Part shown: positions 36,001-59,765 of the stretch, in pieces
Numbering within the stretch: the first letter of the stretch is position 1
How the letters are laid out: every line of letters begins with the position of its first letter
Source of the DNA: Anthopleura xanthogrammica
Lineage: Eukaryota > Cnidaria > Anthozoa > Actiniaria > Actiniidae
Direction: 5' to 3'
DNA: 64,000 nucleotides
NCBI GenBank assembly: GCA_964019055.1
Contig: OZ025214.1
Location: 8,060,858 to 8,124,857 of the forward strand
Notes under the pieces: model-generated
The model's database searches: none
What the model was told of the DNA's origin: nothing
The model's input: only the letters and a program-made list of their open reading frames with translations
Translations under genes and position numbers: made by a program

Positions 36001-36769
36001 TTAAGTCTATTTTTTCTCGATATTTGTAAATCAGGGGCCATTTTCCTGAAACAAATATTCGTAATGGTGCTTTTTAAAACTTTCGTAACAATCGTAACAC
36101 CTTTTGCTCCATCGACTGACATTCTCCAAATACACCCGAATACTAATATCGTTTCACATCTAAACTACCGCAATCCTTTTTTTAAATTACCTTTTAAACT
36201 CCTTTGAGAATACCAAGACAATAGTGAAAATTAGCACAACAAAAAACTTATTTAGCAGCTACCGAATGGGATTCTGGAATACGTCATCGTTTGGTTAGGT
36301 TTAGGGTAAGGTTTTGCATTAGATCCCAATCCTTTCTCGAAAAGAGCATTTTGGGCTATGGAAACAAGTATCTAACCCCAGAATTGTTGTCTTTTCCCGC
36401 CGAATTTCCATATGTTCGTAATCAATGAAGCGCGCGGGAAGTTGAACCTTGACTCGATGTTGTCGCATGTCACTTATATAAAGACCTTTTTTTATGTTTA
36501 GCAACAGGCCTAAAATCCAAATGTACTTTTTTGCTTGAAACCCAAATGGCGGGAAACTCAAATCAAGAATCAAGCGCTCTATGTTTTCGGTTTAAGCACA
36601 GACTGTCTAAGTAAAGCAATGCTTTGACCTTAATGACTTGAGTGTTTCCAGCATTACAATTATAAGTAATAGCATATGACTTAGTGATTAAATGTCCCCG
36701 AAAGCCAAGGGAGGTGTTGTTGACGTCCCAACGCCCTAGGCGGAGTATATTTCAGCACAAAACAAAAAT
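36001..36769. other. 3' flank of ABCC copy B, nothing recognised
   Basis: Contains only a one-arm relative of the 16714 palindrome near 36675-36715. Confidence 0.4.
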
Positions 36770-39700
36770 CTATTTGGTTAATATTCCCTGATTCTTCAAG
36801 AGTTCATAAAACCTGCTATCCCTTTTCCCAGCAAGCACTATCGGATTATCGTACTCCATCACTCGACCTCGTTCCATAACTATTACTTTATCGTAGTCCA
36901 CGATAGTGTTGATTCGATGTGCTATGGTCAGTACTGTTTGGTTTTTGAACTTGTGTCGTATAACATGCTGAATTAACTGGTCGGTTTGGTAGTCCACGTT
37001 GGCTGTTGCTTCATCCATTATCATTATCTGACGTTTGTCCAGTAAAGCTCTTGCAAGACACAGAAGTTGTCGTTCACCTGCGCTGAAGCCAGCTCCAAAC
37101 TCTCCTATGCAGTAGTCTAGTTGACCAGGTATCTTGTACACCATTTCACTCAGCTGGACTTGCTCAAGTGCTGTCCAGATTTGCTGGTCTGTAAAACGTT
37201 TGAATGGATCCAAAGTTCTTCTAAGACTTCCAGCAAAAAGAAAAGGGTCCTGGGATATCACGGCTACTGATGTCCGTGCAGTCTGGATATTAATGGTAGC
37301 CAGATCAACACCATCAATAAGAATCTGTCCTTGAGGCTCCGGCATACGTAAAATGGCGGCTACCAAGGATGACTTGCCTGCTCCTGTACGTCCTACGATA
37401 CCTATTTTTTCTCTTGGTTGGATAAGTAAGTTGATATCTTCCAGCACTCTTACCCCATCCTGTACGTACTGTAGAGATACGTCCTGTAGTCTTAGCATAC
37501 CCTGTTCAGGCCAGTTGTCTGTCTTAATACCTTGCCTGCTGTAGCCTGGTTCGGATGGAAGAGAACAATACGCCATGACTCTCTCAACTGACGTCATGTA
37601 GTTTTCTATGTCGCATGCCATGCGTAGTCCGTGCTCGAGTCTATCGAGAAGAGATGCTGTTAGGGTTAAGAGCATACCTGTCAAAGCTGAACGTAAAAAA
37701 AAAAAGGAAACACACATATCAGATATTTTGAGAAACATCTTTTTTGTGGACTGATGACTAAACTGATATTCCGTCACAGGACTCACTAGCGGCGAAACGA
37801 CGCAAGACACTCTATCCAACAATGTTACCCTAAAAATCCCATATGTCACTAATCCATTTACAGTAAATTGCCATGTACACACAAACATCTCCATGCATTT
37901 GTCTGTAAATGTGGTATTCCCCTCACCCATATGAAAACTAGTCCAAATTTTGTTTCTGGCGTGTATGTAGATAATTGAGGAATCGAAACTGTGCTGCATA
38001 CTTCATAGCATGGTAATTACATAATGCTCCTAATATGGGTAACATAAGCAATAAATCATTGTTTCAACATTAATATTTTGAATATCCTTATGTTGGTTGG
38101 TATTTAGGACGTTGCTGGTTTAATACGGACTTCCAAGAACCTCTATAGCCCCTTCTATAACATTGATATTTTGCATTCTACCTTTATCTTCAATGGCAAC
38201 AAAACCAATGAAGGCCACGCCAATGACAAGACATGCGACAAGCAAATCAAAACGAAGTGCAAACCATTGTTTCAAGGCGACAACCAGATGGAAAGCTTTA
38301 GTGTGCTGGTTTTGAAGTCTGAAATTAGGGATGTTTATCACATGTTAATAAATCAGTACATTTGTGAGTAGTAACGGAGTACTTTTCTAATATCAGACTC
38401 AGGCCCGTCGCTAGGAATGGTTTGATGGTTCGAACGAACCCCCTCTCTCTCCCCTCCTTACCCTTCCTTTCGAGGTCCTAGTGACGGGCCTGAGACTGAG
38501 ACTCAAAATCAATCGTACCTGATTAATTCATTGACAAACCATTCTTCTCTCTGCGACGTGCGGATGACTTCTAGACCTCTTATTGTTTCAGTGATGTGTG
38601 CATACACGGGGCTGTAACGAAGTGCTACCATTCGGGTCAGCTCACGAGATGTCTTCAGGTAATAGCGAGTGGTATAATAAGACAGTAATACAAGTGGTAT
38701 GACTACTGACAGAAACCAAAAGTTGATGACTGATGTCATCACAACCACTCCCAGGCACTTTACAATAATTAACAAAGCCATACCATATCGGTTTGGAAGC
38801 TCATCATCAATAATGCCAGTGTCTCTTGAAAAACGGTTCATTATTCGTCCCGTTGGATTGGTATCAAAGAACAACACTGGAGACTTGATCACTGCTTCCG
38901 TCATCTTTGCGTGAAGGTTTTTAGATGGCTTGATTACGAGGTAGTAGGATAGGTAGCATCGTATGATGCTCACACTACAGGATACGCACACCAACCCAAA
39001 ATATACAAAAATGATTTTCCAATTCCTCTGTGCGCTGTAGGACATGTTAGCCAGGAATGTTTGAAGAATGCTTGGGGCAAAGATCAATGCTTCAGGGAAA
39101 AAAGTAAAAACGTAAATATATGAGTTGAAAAATATCAAAATTAAAAGAATGGAGACTTAAGTTGATGTTTTACTTGATGCCATAAAGATACGATACAGCA
39201 TCGTCATTGGGAGTTTTGTTGAGTCACATATGTAACTGGATTGCAGTTGTGGCTCTTTATGTTGGAGAGGTGTGGACTTCACAAGATTAGCTTATTGGTT
39301 TGATAGATCTATGAATCAAGCCTCTTATACATGTTGAAACTTTTATCTGAAGCTTGTGTGCAACTGACGAAGCGAAACACACCTTGTAACAACCACAGCG
39401 TTGTGAATTTAACTTTTGTCGCAGAAACGTTTCAGGAAAAGTCAAAAAGCTTTTTACACAGTCATGTAACCGAAACTTGTTTCGGGAATTTGCGCCGTGT
39501 AAATTAACATAACACCGCGTGCCAAGTGAAACTTGATGTGCAACGCCGTTGTACACAAGTTTCACCTTAAAGTTCCAACGTATAACAGGACAATCAGTTG
39601 TCGCCAGCATGTAATTGTGCGATGGCTGCGGCTCTTTTTTGACAAAAAAATGTGCCTCAATACAAACTCGTAAGTACAAACAGCTGTACACTCCTTTTAT

Positions 39701-41131
39701 AATGAATAAAAGATGTTTAAAAGAAAACTCTTACCTTGTACAAATAGGTAAAAGAAGGCAAAGCTTAATATAGCCACACTGCTGGATCCAGTTCTAAAGA
39801 AAGACCAGTACAGACGCCATGTCACGTGACCGACATCTTTCTCTTCTTCCTCTTCCACCAGGTCACGTGCTTCATTCTCATCAGGTTCTTCTCTGTGTTT
39901 CGAGGTTTGAAAGAACGTTGCTCTGTCAGCAGCAGAATTGTTAGTGGCAGCAACCTCCATTACATGTTCCTGTTCTATCATTCCTCTTGATTTCAGTTCT
40001 TCGTACGATCCTTGGTCTTCAATATGACCATCTTTTAATATGACTATCCAATCGGCTCGATGAAGATACTGCAACTGATGTGTAACTAGAATCCTAAGAC
40101 TACCTGACAACTCTTCACAAATACACTTTTCAAAGATCTGTTGACCAACTTTAGCATCCACTGCACTCAATGGGTCGTCAAGTAAAACTATATCTGCTTC
40201 TGAATACATTGCGCGTGCTAGACTGACACGAGACCGCTGGCCACCGCTCAGGACGATACCACGTTGACCAATCATACTTAGATCTCCCTTTGGAAATCTT
40301 TTCATATCCTTCTGTAATCCACAAAGGTCAAGAATCCTTCGATATTTCGTTTCATCAAAGGTTTTCCCAAAGACAATATTATCACGCACCGTCCCAGAAA
40401 ATGTCCAGGGTACTTGTGAAACGTAAGCCATCTTACCAGGACATAGAATTTTCCCAGACGTTATGGGAATTTCTCCCTGCATGGCCATCAGCAAAGAAGA
40501 CTTTCCGCTGCCAATAGGACCTGTTATAGTCATCAACTGATGTGGACTTGCTTTAAGAGTGATATCATGAATCACATCTGGTTGACTAGTGCTCCATGCT
40601 GCTGATAGGCCTGTTAGTATCATAGAATGTTTAATGTTGGTAGCCGTACCTGAAGCTTGGTCAGCAGCTTCAAAAGTACGAAGTTCTAGTTCAAAATTCA
40701 AATCTGTTTTAGACAAGAACTGTTCTATTCTCTGCAATGAGATTTTTACATCTTGCATATAACGATAGCAGTAATCGATGTTATAAGTCACACAGGTTTT
40801 TATAATATCAAATATTGCAACCATAGTAAAGATATCATAAGAAAAAAGCTGAATTCCTGAGTAAATGAATGTTACTATGGCTATCAGCGTTGTAATGTCG
40901 TTGATGGAACCATTGACTGCATCGTTTAGCGAATAGAATATGATTTTACGAACAACGAAGCCAAGTTCTTTCCTGAAAAAGATCAAAGCATGACGTGAAA
41001 AACAACACTTTTGCGAAGGACAATGAATCATCGAAAAATAGGAAATGAAGGCTTTTAGGCCTTAAAATTGAGTATATTTTTCTTTGGCTGTCTTTTTCTT
41101 CACTTACACATTGATATCTCCCTATTAGTTA

Positions 41132-41184
<53 letters not shown>

Positions 41185-42482
41185 GAATTAAGGAAAGGTG
41201 TATATTATGGCCTAAGATTCCCTTAAAATCATGAAGCACACAATAGCATTAATGACAAGTCAACTTACCTCCTCACTTCCTTAATCAAGCTCATAAAACT
41301 CTCTTCCCAAGCGTAGGTTTTCACAGCTCGAATCCCTGAGACCACTTCATGCAAAGTACCAAGGCGTTGATCGGTCAAGACAGCTTGTTTTCTACGCAGC
41401 ATGGCGTACGTTTTAGCCATAGAAAATGAGAGAATAACAAGAAAAAGAAGGATAGTAACACCAGATAAAGACTGCCAACCAATGAGTAACAACAACAAAG
41501 TAAAGGACGAGACAATCATGAATGGCGTAAGTATGAAGTATGACAACACCATATAAGAGTCTTCCATTCTTTGCACATCGCTTGATATGAGGTTTTGGAT
41601 ATGACCCGTTGTGACAGCAGACAGGAGATAGCGTTGTGATTGCAACACCTGTTAATACAATAACAAAGAAAAGTGTTTTGTTGGGTTATTGATTTAGTTA
41701 TTTTACCAGCTGCAAATGAAAATACAATACTTAAAATGATCCTTTCAAAAGGAACTTCAATGAATCAATTCAAGGTTCTACAAAATAATTGTTCTCATTC
41801 TTCTCATCTCATTCTTCGAATTGGCTTCAAAATACCTGGTTTATTCTTCAATCTATTTGGAAAGTGCTTGTCAAACTTTATTTCAAAGTGAGCTAGTTCC
41901 AGGGATGGGGTGCCCCGTTAACATAGATCTATAAAGATAGCTATAAGACATACATACCTTTTTGTGGATTATTCCGATCAATGCTATTTTAAGATTTATT
42001 GCCATAGATCTGGTTTTTAGATCGTGATGTCTGCCGGCAAACACTCGGATTAATACAGCAACACTGATCCCAGCAGCAGAAAGGGTAGCGTACTTTTGGT
42101 AATGCTGAGAATCCTCTTCGAGAGTCTTGAGGTAAACCCAAAGTAGAACTGCAAATATGATGTCCATTGATCTTTGACAATAGTTCAAGGCCAGGACAAA
42201 TACATATTGCTGCAATGGGAATAACTTAAGCACAGCTCGCCATAGCCGAGGTTGTCTTCCTTTCTTCTTGGCATTCATGACCTCATCTTCCCATGCATCG
42301 TCCATTTCTTCTGCTATTTCCTCTGCATTATGTTCATCTGATAACTCATGAAGATCGTCATCTTTCAAAGGCCGTTTATAACCAGTAGTTAGAAGATTGT
42401 TCATCCATGACAGAAATAAAAGAGAGAGAAATCCTGCTTCTTCCTTGGGTTTTCTAGAGGAAAAATCTTTTGATAAACCCAT
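36770..42482 (-). CDS. ABCC4-like: ABCC4/MRP4-like ABC transporter, copy B (complete)
   Basis: Plasma-membrane ATP-driven exporter of organic anions; human ABCC4 moves cyclic nucleotides, prostanoids and conjugates. Six coding exons: 41958-42482, 41269-41648, 39735-40972, 38519-39089, 38182-38318 and 36770-37686, summing to exactly 1,256 codons with stop. The ATG at 42482 follows an acceptor at about 42492, so an upstream non-coding exon is likely. Order: lasso motif (FLSWMNNLLTTGYKRPLKDDD), TMD1, NBD1 with GPIGSGKSS near residue 453, LSGGQ near 541 and LLDDPLSAVD, an acidic linker (DLVEEEEEKD), TMD2, NBD2 with GRTGAGKSS near 1050, FSAGERQ and IMIMDEATANVD. It lacks TMD0, as ABCC4 does. Compared with family members it is short after exon 3 (no DWWLSYW loop) and around TM12 (exon 5/6 join, about 15 residues). 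Confidence 0.9.
38395..38497. mobile_element. 93-bp MITE with 5-bp target duplication
   Basis: Element 38400-38492 has inverted ends CAGGCCCGTCGCTAGGA and TCCTAGTGACGGGCCTG (one mismatch) and is flanked by AGACT on both sides (38395-38399, 38493-38497). It lies in the intron between exons 4 and 5 of ABCC copy B and is absent from copy A. Confidence 0.85.
41132..41182. repeat. TTA microsatellite in ABCC copy B intron 2
   Basis: About 17 units of TTA. Confidence 0.95.
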
Positions 42483-42606
42483 GGCAACTACCTGCAAACA
42501 GAAAATATTGAAGAATAGGAACCTTAAGTTGGAGAACGACAACGCAAGCGACCACCCCAAAATGGATACCCTTTTAAAAACCTTTTATTGTAGTACCATT
42601 TCAGTT

Positions 42607-43556
42607 TGTCTAGTATTTTACTCAATAGGCACCCCAGGTTTAGAGTTAAATAAAGTCTTTTGAGAGCGCTTGACTGCGTTTCCGTTCTCTTTACTACGTA
42701 AAACAACAATATTTCAAGTTGCACTTTCAGCATACATTGAAAATGATTATGATGCGCAATGTTACGTACACTCTAATCAAAGGCTATTGAAAATTGCAAT
42801 TCGTGCTATTTTTGCTTACCGTTGTCACCGTTGGTGCCAGGACCGTTTACACAAATACCAGAAAAAACTCAGTACAACCACAATACAACTCAATTTGGAT
42901 GAGATTAGAATATTAAGCTGGCTTTACACGATATCGGACGAATTTTTCAGTAACCGTTCAAAACGTCGTACGTTTTGGCGTCTCATTTACCCGGGACTGG
43001 GTTATCCAGAGAAAAATTCAAAAAGCATCGCAGTCAGGCGGAAAATTTGAGACGTGTAAAATCAAGCTAGAATTTTTGACTAAATGTTTCATAAAAATTG
43101 ACTGGTATCCGGACAACCCCTAGACTTGCCCCAAGTAGACCTCTCTTTGCGAGCGCAGCGAGAAAGTCCGTGGCGCGCCGGTATAGATACTCAGTGGTAG
43201 CGGACTTTGCGAAAGTAGCTAGACAACACCTTGCCCTGATAAGTATGCTTTACGCATGAATCACTTGAATTTGGTATCTATTGCTCTTTTTTCTTCGTTT
43301 ATTTTCTTTCTTATTTTTTTAACAATGATATTGTTGTTAATATGATTAAGGGAAATGTAATATATTTATCACTAAACTATATGTGAAATTTAGAAGATTT
43401 ATTTTATTATAAGGATAGTATTAGAGCCTGAGGGCTAAGTTAACTGCGAATTTTTCTAGTTAGCGCCCAAATGCTAAAACCTCTGACACTATCATATTGA
43501 AAACGCAGTACTACTTTTAATGATATCGAATATTTATAAAGCGCACATATTCATAC
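42607..43556. repeat. dispersed repeat block, copy 2
   Basis: The more complete copy of the block also found in pieces between 31718 and 35100. It starts about 125 bases upstream of the ABCC copy B ATG, so it may have supplied or displaced promoter sequence. A plus-strand open frame (42670-43050) has no recognised domain. Confidence 0.75.
43112..43227. mobile_element. 104-bp insertion with 6-bp target duplication and paralogous empty site
   Basis: The segment 43118-43221 is flanked by GACAAC (43112-43117 and 43222-43227). The homologous block at 34745-34775 has a single GACAAC (34761-34766) with no insert, which is a direct empty site. Internal CGAGCGCAGCGAG and CGGACTTTGCG repeats are present but terminal inverted repeats are weak. 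Confidence 0.8.
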
Positions 43557-43879
43557 GCATATTTTAAAATGAGCAGGAGAATGAGTTCACAGAAATTTAT
43601 AATTTCGAGATGATTTTGGATTCTAAGATGCTTTTCTAGTAATCAGATCATCCAAACTAAATAAAAGACCATAAAGTACCAGTATTCTATCCTCTAATAT
43701 TCTTTATAAAGACATATTTCTTCGAGTTTCGATCCAAACTCTCGACTTAATGAATTCCGAACGGTTTGATTGACGGAAGAGAATAGGCAAACTCGCACAA
43801 AAAAGTCGGGCGCGTAGCAATGAAATTGATGGTAAGTGCTCTATTAAGTGCTCTAAGACGTGCTAAATTACCATTTGTT

Positions 43880-44285
43880 GTCACGCAAGACATTGTTATC
43901 CAAATCTATGATGAATTTGTTCTGAGATCTGGGGTGATTCAAATTAGGTTTAACAGATAAATTCAAGAAGATGCAAAATAGAGCTGCAGGTATCGTTACA
44001 GGTGCAGGTGCACCTATAACATCAGAACTAGGGCATCAAAACTCTATTAATAGAGAATTAATATCATATTTAAAACAAATAAGACTTGTGAGGATTATTC
44101 AGTCCAATTTCTTTCAGTATTTCCTTCATCGATCAATCTCGGCATTTTTCCTTCCATATCATGAGGGCTTCGACAAACGTAAACATAATTTTAAATTCAT
44201 AATATTAATGTTTATCACTACGTATTCACGGTCTCTGGAGTTTATACTCCCAACTAGCCGCCAAAATGAACGTGTCACGAAACTA
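43880..44285 (+). mobile_element. degenerate LINE-like fragment
   Basis: The plus strand contains MQNRAAGIVTGAGAP preceded by a frame-broken QDIVIQIYDEFVLRSG segment, matching the spot where LINE polymerases have LQKLQNRAARVI-type sequence. The rest (to 44285) shows no confident similarity. Confidence 0.45.
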
Positions 44286-44985
44286 GGCACTTAGGTGGCC
44301 GTCGAAATATTCCTTTTATTTTATCAAATTAAAAGATTCGAAGAAAATATATACATCATAATGTTACCTGATAAATTTGCCTTTATGTGACAAAATCTTA
44401 TAGAATTATCTTTTTCCGTAGAGAAGATATAGTATTCACAACCTGAAGTGTCACGAAACTGGGCAACATACTGTATTCAAGTTCGTAACATTTCTGGACG
44501 ATCTTGGTTCGGATCGGATAACTAATGTCACCATCAATATCATTTCTTAAGAATATATTTACCTTTTTCGAGATGTTGTTATGAACCAGTATTTATCTTG
44601 GCATAAGGGCAAATAAACGATACGTCGTGTTCACTATTGCCTACCGTCTGCTGGACTTTTGGCGCCATTTTTGTGTGGTTAGTTTAATTGAATTGAATTG
44701 AATTGAATTAAATTGAATTGAATAATCTCAGTAATCAAGTGCATAACCGTGACAGGCATGTAGTCATATGCAGATTAATCCACAGGCAGCCCAAACAACC
44801 CATTTTTAGCTATTTTTACATTTAATGTATGGGACGATATACAACGTATTTTTTGTTGAAATAAATTTGAACATACCTTGGTCCTATGTTATTGTTAAAG
44901 GTATTTGGTGTCATTCTGGGTGGTTTTTGGCCGTTTTAGAGCGATTTTTTTTAATTGCCCACTAGTACTTTTAAGTAGACTACTG
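44286..44985. other. intergenic, short tandem AATTG repeats
   Basis: An AATTG/AATTA microsatellite lies at about 44688-44722; GTGTCACGAAACT occurs twice (44271, 44450). Nothing else seen. Confidence 0.4.
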
Positions 44986-45016
44986 CAACTAGACTACTGC
45001 ATAGGAGAGTTTGGAA

Positions 45017-45496
45017 CTGGCCAAGGGCGGATCCAGTGGGACTGTCGGGGAGTCGCAACCCCCCTGTCATACCTGAGTTTAGGGACGGGCAATTTGATAT
45101 TTGATGGGGGTCTAGGTTAAATCCAAAAAAATATATATATGAGCATGCAAAGTCTCGATCCTTAAAAAAATATCGTGCAGCGTCAAATACGGCAAAAACA
45201 TATCGAGCGAGCTTATAAATTCGATTTCAAGATTTCACTTCTTTTGAACCAAATGGAATATTCGACTTTTGAAGGAAGTCTAATGCCTCTCAAACCGCTG
45301 GAAATCGCATCAGTCTGAGAGTCTGAATTTCAAAAATTTTCGGGGGAGCATACCCCAACCCCCCTAGGTTCTCCAGCCTATGGCGGTGGATTGGCTCGGT
45401 AAACGTGACGTCATTTCTACATCATTATTTCAGATCAGCTGGTTGGACCCCCCCCCCCCCCCCCTTTCAAAAATTCCTGGATTCGCCCTTGCTGGC
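45017..45496. mobile_element. 470-bp MITE inserted in the NBD2 fragment
   Basis: Element 45022-45491 has 15-base terminal inverted repeats CAAGGGCGGATCCAG / CTGGATTCGCCCTTG with one mismatch, and a 5-bp target duplication CTGGC (45017-45021, 45492-45496). The interior is non-coding with a long poly(C) run. Confidence 0.85.
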
Positions 45497-45499
45497 TTC

Positions 45500-45590
45500 A
45501 GCGCAGTAGCCTGCGTGCAGCCCAACTTTAACGCTGGTTAAGACAGTTTTCGCAGACGGACTTAACCGGATGCACGCAGGCTACAGCACA
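45500..45590. mobile_element. 79-bp MITE inserted in the NBD2 fragment
   Basis: Element 45506-45584 begins GTAGCCTGCGTGCAG and ends TGCACGCAGGCTAC. Flanks AGCGCA (45500-45505) and AGCACA (45585-45590) look like a 6-bp target duplication with one later change. Confidence 0.8.
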
Positions 45591-45652
45591 GGTGAACGAC
45601 AACTTCTGTGTCTTGCCAGAGCTTTACTGGAGAAACGTCAGATAATGATAAT

Positions 45653-46430
45653 GGATGATAATGGACTCTGGAGCTGTTTCTCGTATTAAAGAGACTGGGA
45701 CCAATAATCTAGAACATTTATTAATGCTGGCTATTCATAGCATTTTGCATAGGGTCTTTGTTTGCTTGTTTCTATTTGTTGTCCTTTTTTTATTTTGTTT
45801 GAAATAAGATTTGAAAAATGATTGAATTAATAAGAATTTACCGCAATATCTTTGATTTTATTTGTAGTATTTTACAATGGTACAACAGTTTGAAAAATTC
45901 TTTGGAACTATAAGGAAGGCTGCGTTCATAATATGTATGGCAGGGGGGGGGGGGCAGGTGAAATTTAGGGGGATCTGAAATTTTTAATCACTTTAATACA
46001 TGGGGGGGGGGGGGGAGGGATTGAATTTTTATTGTCAGATCGAGGGGGTATGTTGGGGGGAGGGGTGTGGATACATTTTTAGCCTTGCCTGAGGAGGGTG
46101 TTTGGAGGAACTGCAAGAGGGGATCAAAAGAATTTTTTGCCGTTTACAAATTTTACCTGCCCTCCCATGAAGGACCTTCAGGCAGCGGTCTCAAATCTAT
46201 CTAAATTCGAAGAGTGGCAGTGCAGCTACTGAGTTTTACATATGAAACATCTATAAAAACAGTTTGAAATAGATTTTGAACTTCGTGCAAGTTATATTAA
46301 TTATAGAACAATAGGTGACAACAAAGATTGCATTGGGAGCTCCACTTTTAGGCAGTGCCCAAATGAACTATATATCTGAACTGGTGACCCGTCCCGCGGG
46401 ACTTCGAGGTAAGTGCATCGACCGCATTGC
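45653..46430. other. intergenic, upstream of FHIP2A
   Basis: AT-rich sequence with two poly(G) tracts (45944-45954, 46003-46014). No gene. Confidence 0.4.
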
Positions 46431-46455
46431 ATACCGGGAGAACCGCAAGACACCA

Positions 46456-46494
46456 ACGCATGCGCAAATCACGTGAATGATTCAAGATGGCGGC
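46456..46494 (+). promoter_or_regulatory. FHIP2A core promoter elements
   Basis: Within 40 bases are an NRF1-like ACGCATGCGCA (46456-46466), an E-box TCACGTGA (46469-46476) and the YY1 consensus AAGATGGCGGC (46484-46494). Such a cluster at the start region is typical of TATA-less metazoan housekeeping promoters, and YY1 sites of this orientation usually sit at or just after the transcription start. The ATG within the YY1 site opens an 12-codon upstream ORF (46487-46525) ending before the main ATG at 46566. Confidence 0.6.
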
Positions 46495-46565
46495 TGATTT
46501 TCGTGAAGATATGCCTCAAGAATAATAATCAGACCCATCTCAGCTGGTGTTTTATTGAACCGAAA

Positions 46566-58514
<11,949 letters not shown>

Positions 58515-58564
58515 GTGAGTTTTATCTGATATCAATAAAAATTCATCAATAAAAACTCTCTAAT

Positions 58565-59315
58565 TTAAGGAGGCTCCCTAGAGTTTACTCTTCCTCCACC
58601 AAGAGTCACAAAAACTACTCGCATTTTGTCCAGAATTATCAATCATTTCAATCCAGTAGCAACAGAAGCAGCAGCAAATAAAGCTCCGTGAAATCTACCC
58701 TTGTGTTTAGTGATTTTTATACGACTTTGACAAACTTGCACGTTCAAAACAGTTCATTTAATATATTCAGAATGCAATGAGTATGCTTGCGCATGCGCAA
58801 CTACTAAACTTGAAGAATTTTTATTTTGCGTACGTTAATTTTCAAAATGAAATTAACTCAAAAGTACATGGTGAAATGTTCCCAAACGTATACAGTTTTT
58901 TCACAATGTTATAAAAAGGCAACTGACAAAATGCTACTGAAATCCTGACATCAGATTTTTTTTAATCCAGGAAAATCGAAATTTCTCAATATCTCACGTT
59001 CTGATGTCAAGATTTTTTTAAGCCGCAGTTATATTATAAAAAACCCAACGGAGTTTTATATTATGTATTTAGAAGAATATTGACCGTGGAAAATTTGAGT
59101 TATTATTTTTTTAATGTTAAAAATAGGCCTTTTTACGACAGATGCAGCGTTGCTATGGTAACATTGTACGTGATCATTACTACCACAAACAAATCCTAAA
59201 CTCATAATCTTTAATATGGTTGGTCTATCAGGCATCGATATGCAGATATGCTTTTGCTATAAAAGGATTTCTCTTATAGCTCCAAATACCTGTAAACTCT
59301 AGGGAGCCTCCTTAA
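58565..59315. mobile_element. TTAA-flanked non-autonomous transposon, 743 bp
   Basis: Perfect 20-base terminal inverted repeats GGAGGCTCCCTAGAGTTTAC (58569-58588; complement at 59292-59311), directly flanked by TTAA (58565-58568, 59312-59315). TTAA targets point to the Kolobok or piggyBac superfamily. No transposase frame inside. Confidence 0.9.
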
Positions 59316-59765
59316 GAATCCCGTTCACGGCAAACGTGAAACGTCAGTTGACCAGTGAAAAGTTCTTTAAAATTAGTAAAAAGGAATCGCAAAAATCTCC
59401 AAGTCGTAGATAAACAAAATAATATTTCTTTAAGAAAGTTTGCAAAAGGTAAAGTGAAATACAGGAAAACGAAAAAAACTTGGTCACGTTTGCCGTTTGC
59501 GGGAGAAAAAAAACGCGAATCTTAAGAGCGAATGTCCACTAACGCCGAGCAAAATCGAGAATACGTGGCACATGATGAAAAATCAAAATCCTTCATATTG
59601 TATCCATTGAAACCCTATTATATACTAAGGAACGTGGTGGGGTTTGTTTTCGAAAATTTTATTTTAAACGCGAGAAATTTAGAGAAACGTGACCCAAACC
59701 GGAAATGCCTAAAATCGATTAAAAAATCGCGTGACCATGACTTCTCAAAAACGTCTCATTTGATC

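Larger units (their letters stand above)
44986..45652 (+). pseudogene. ABCC NBD2 fragment split by two MITEs
   Basis: Three pieces of the NBD2 signature region are on the plus strand, opposite to the two ABCC copies: 44986-45021 (encoding QLDYCIGEFG), 45492-45505 (GFSA) and 45585-45652 (GERQLLCLARALLEKRQIMIMD). Removing the two inserts leaves about 120 bases that match copies A and B with a few substitutions. The match ends inside the Walker B segment. It is a small dispersed relic, not a functional gene. Confidence 0.85.
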
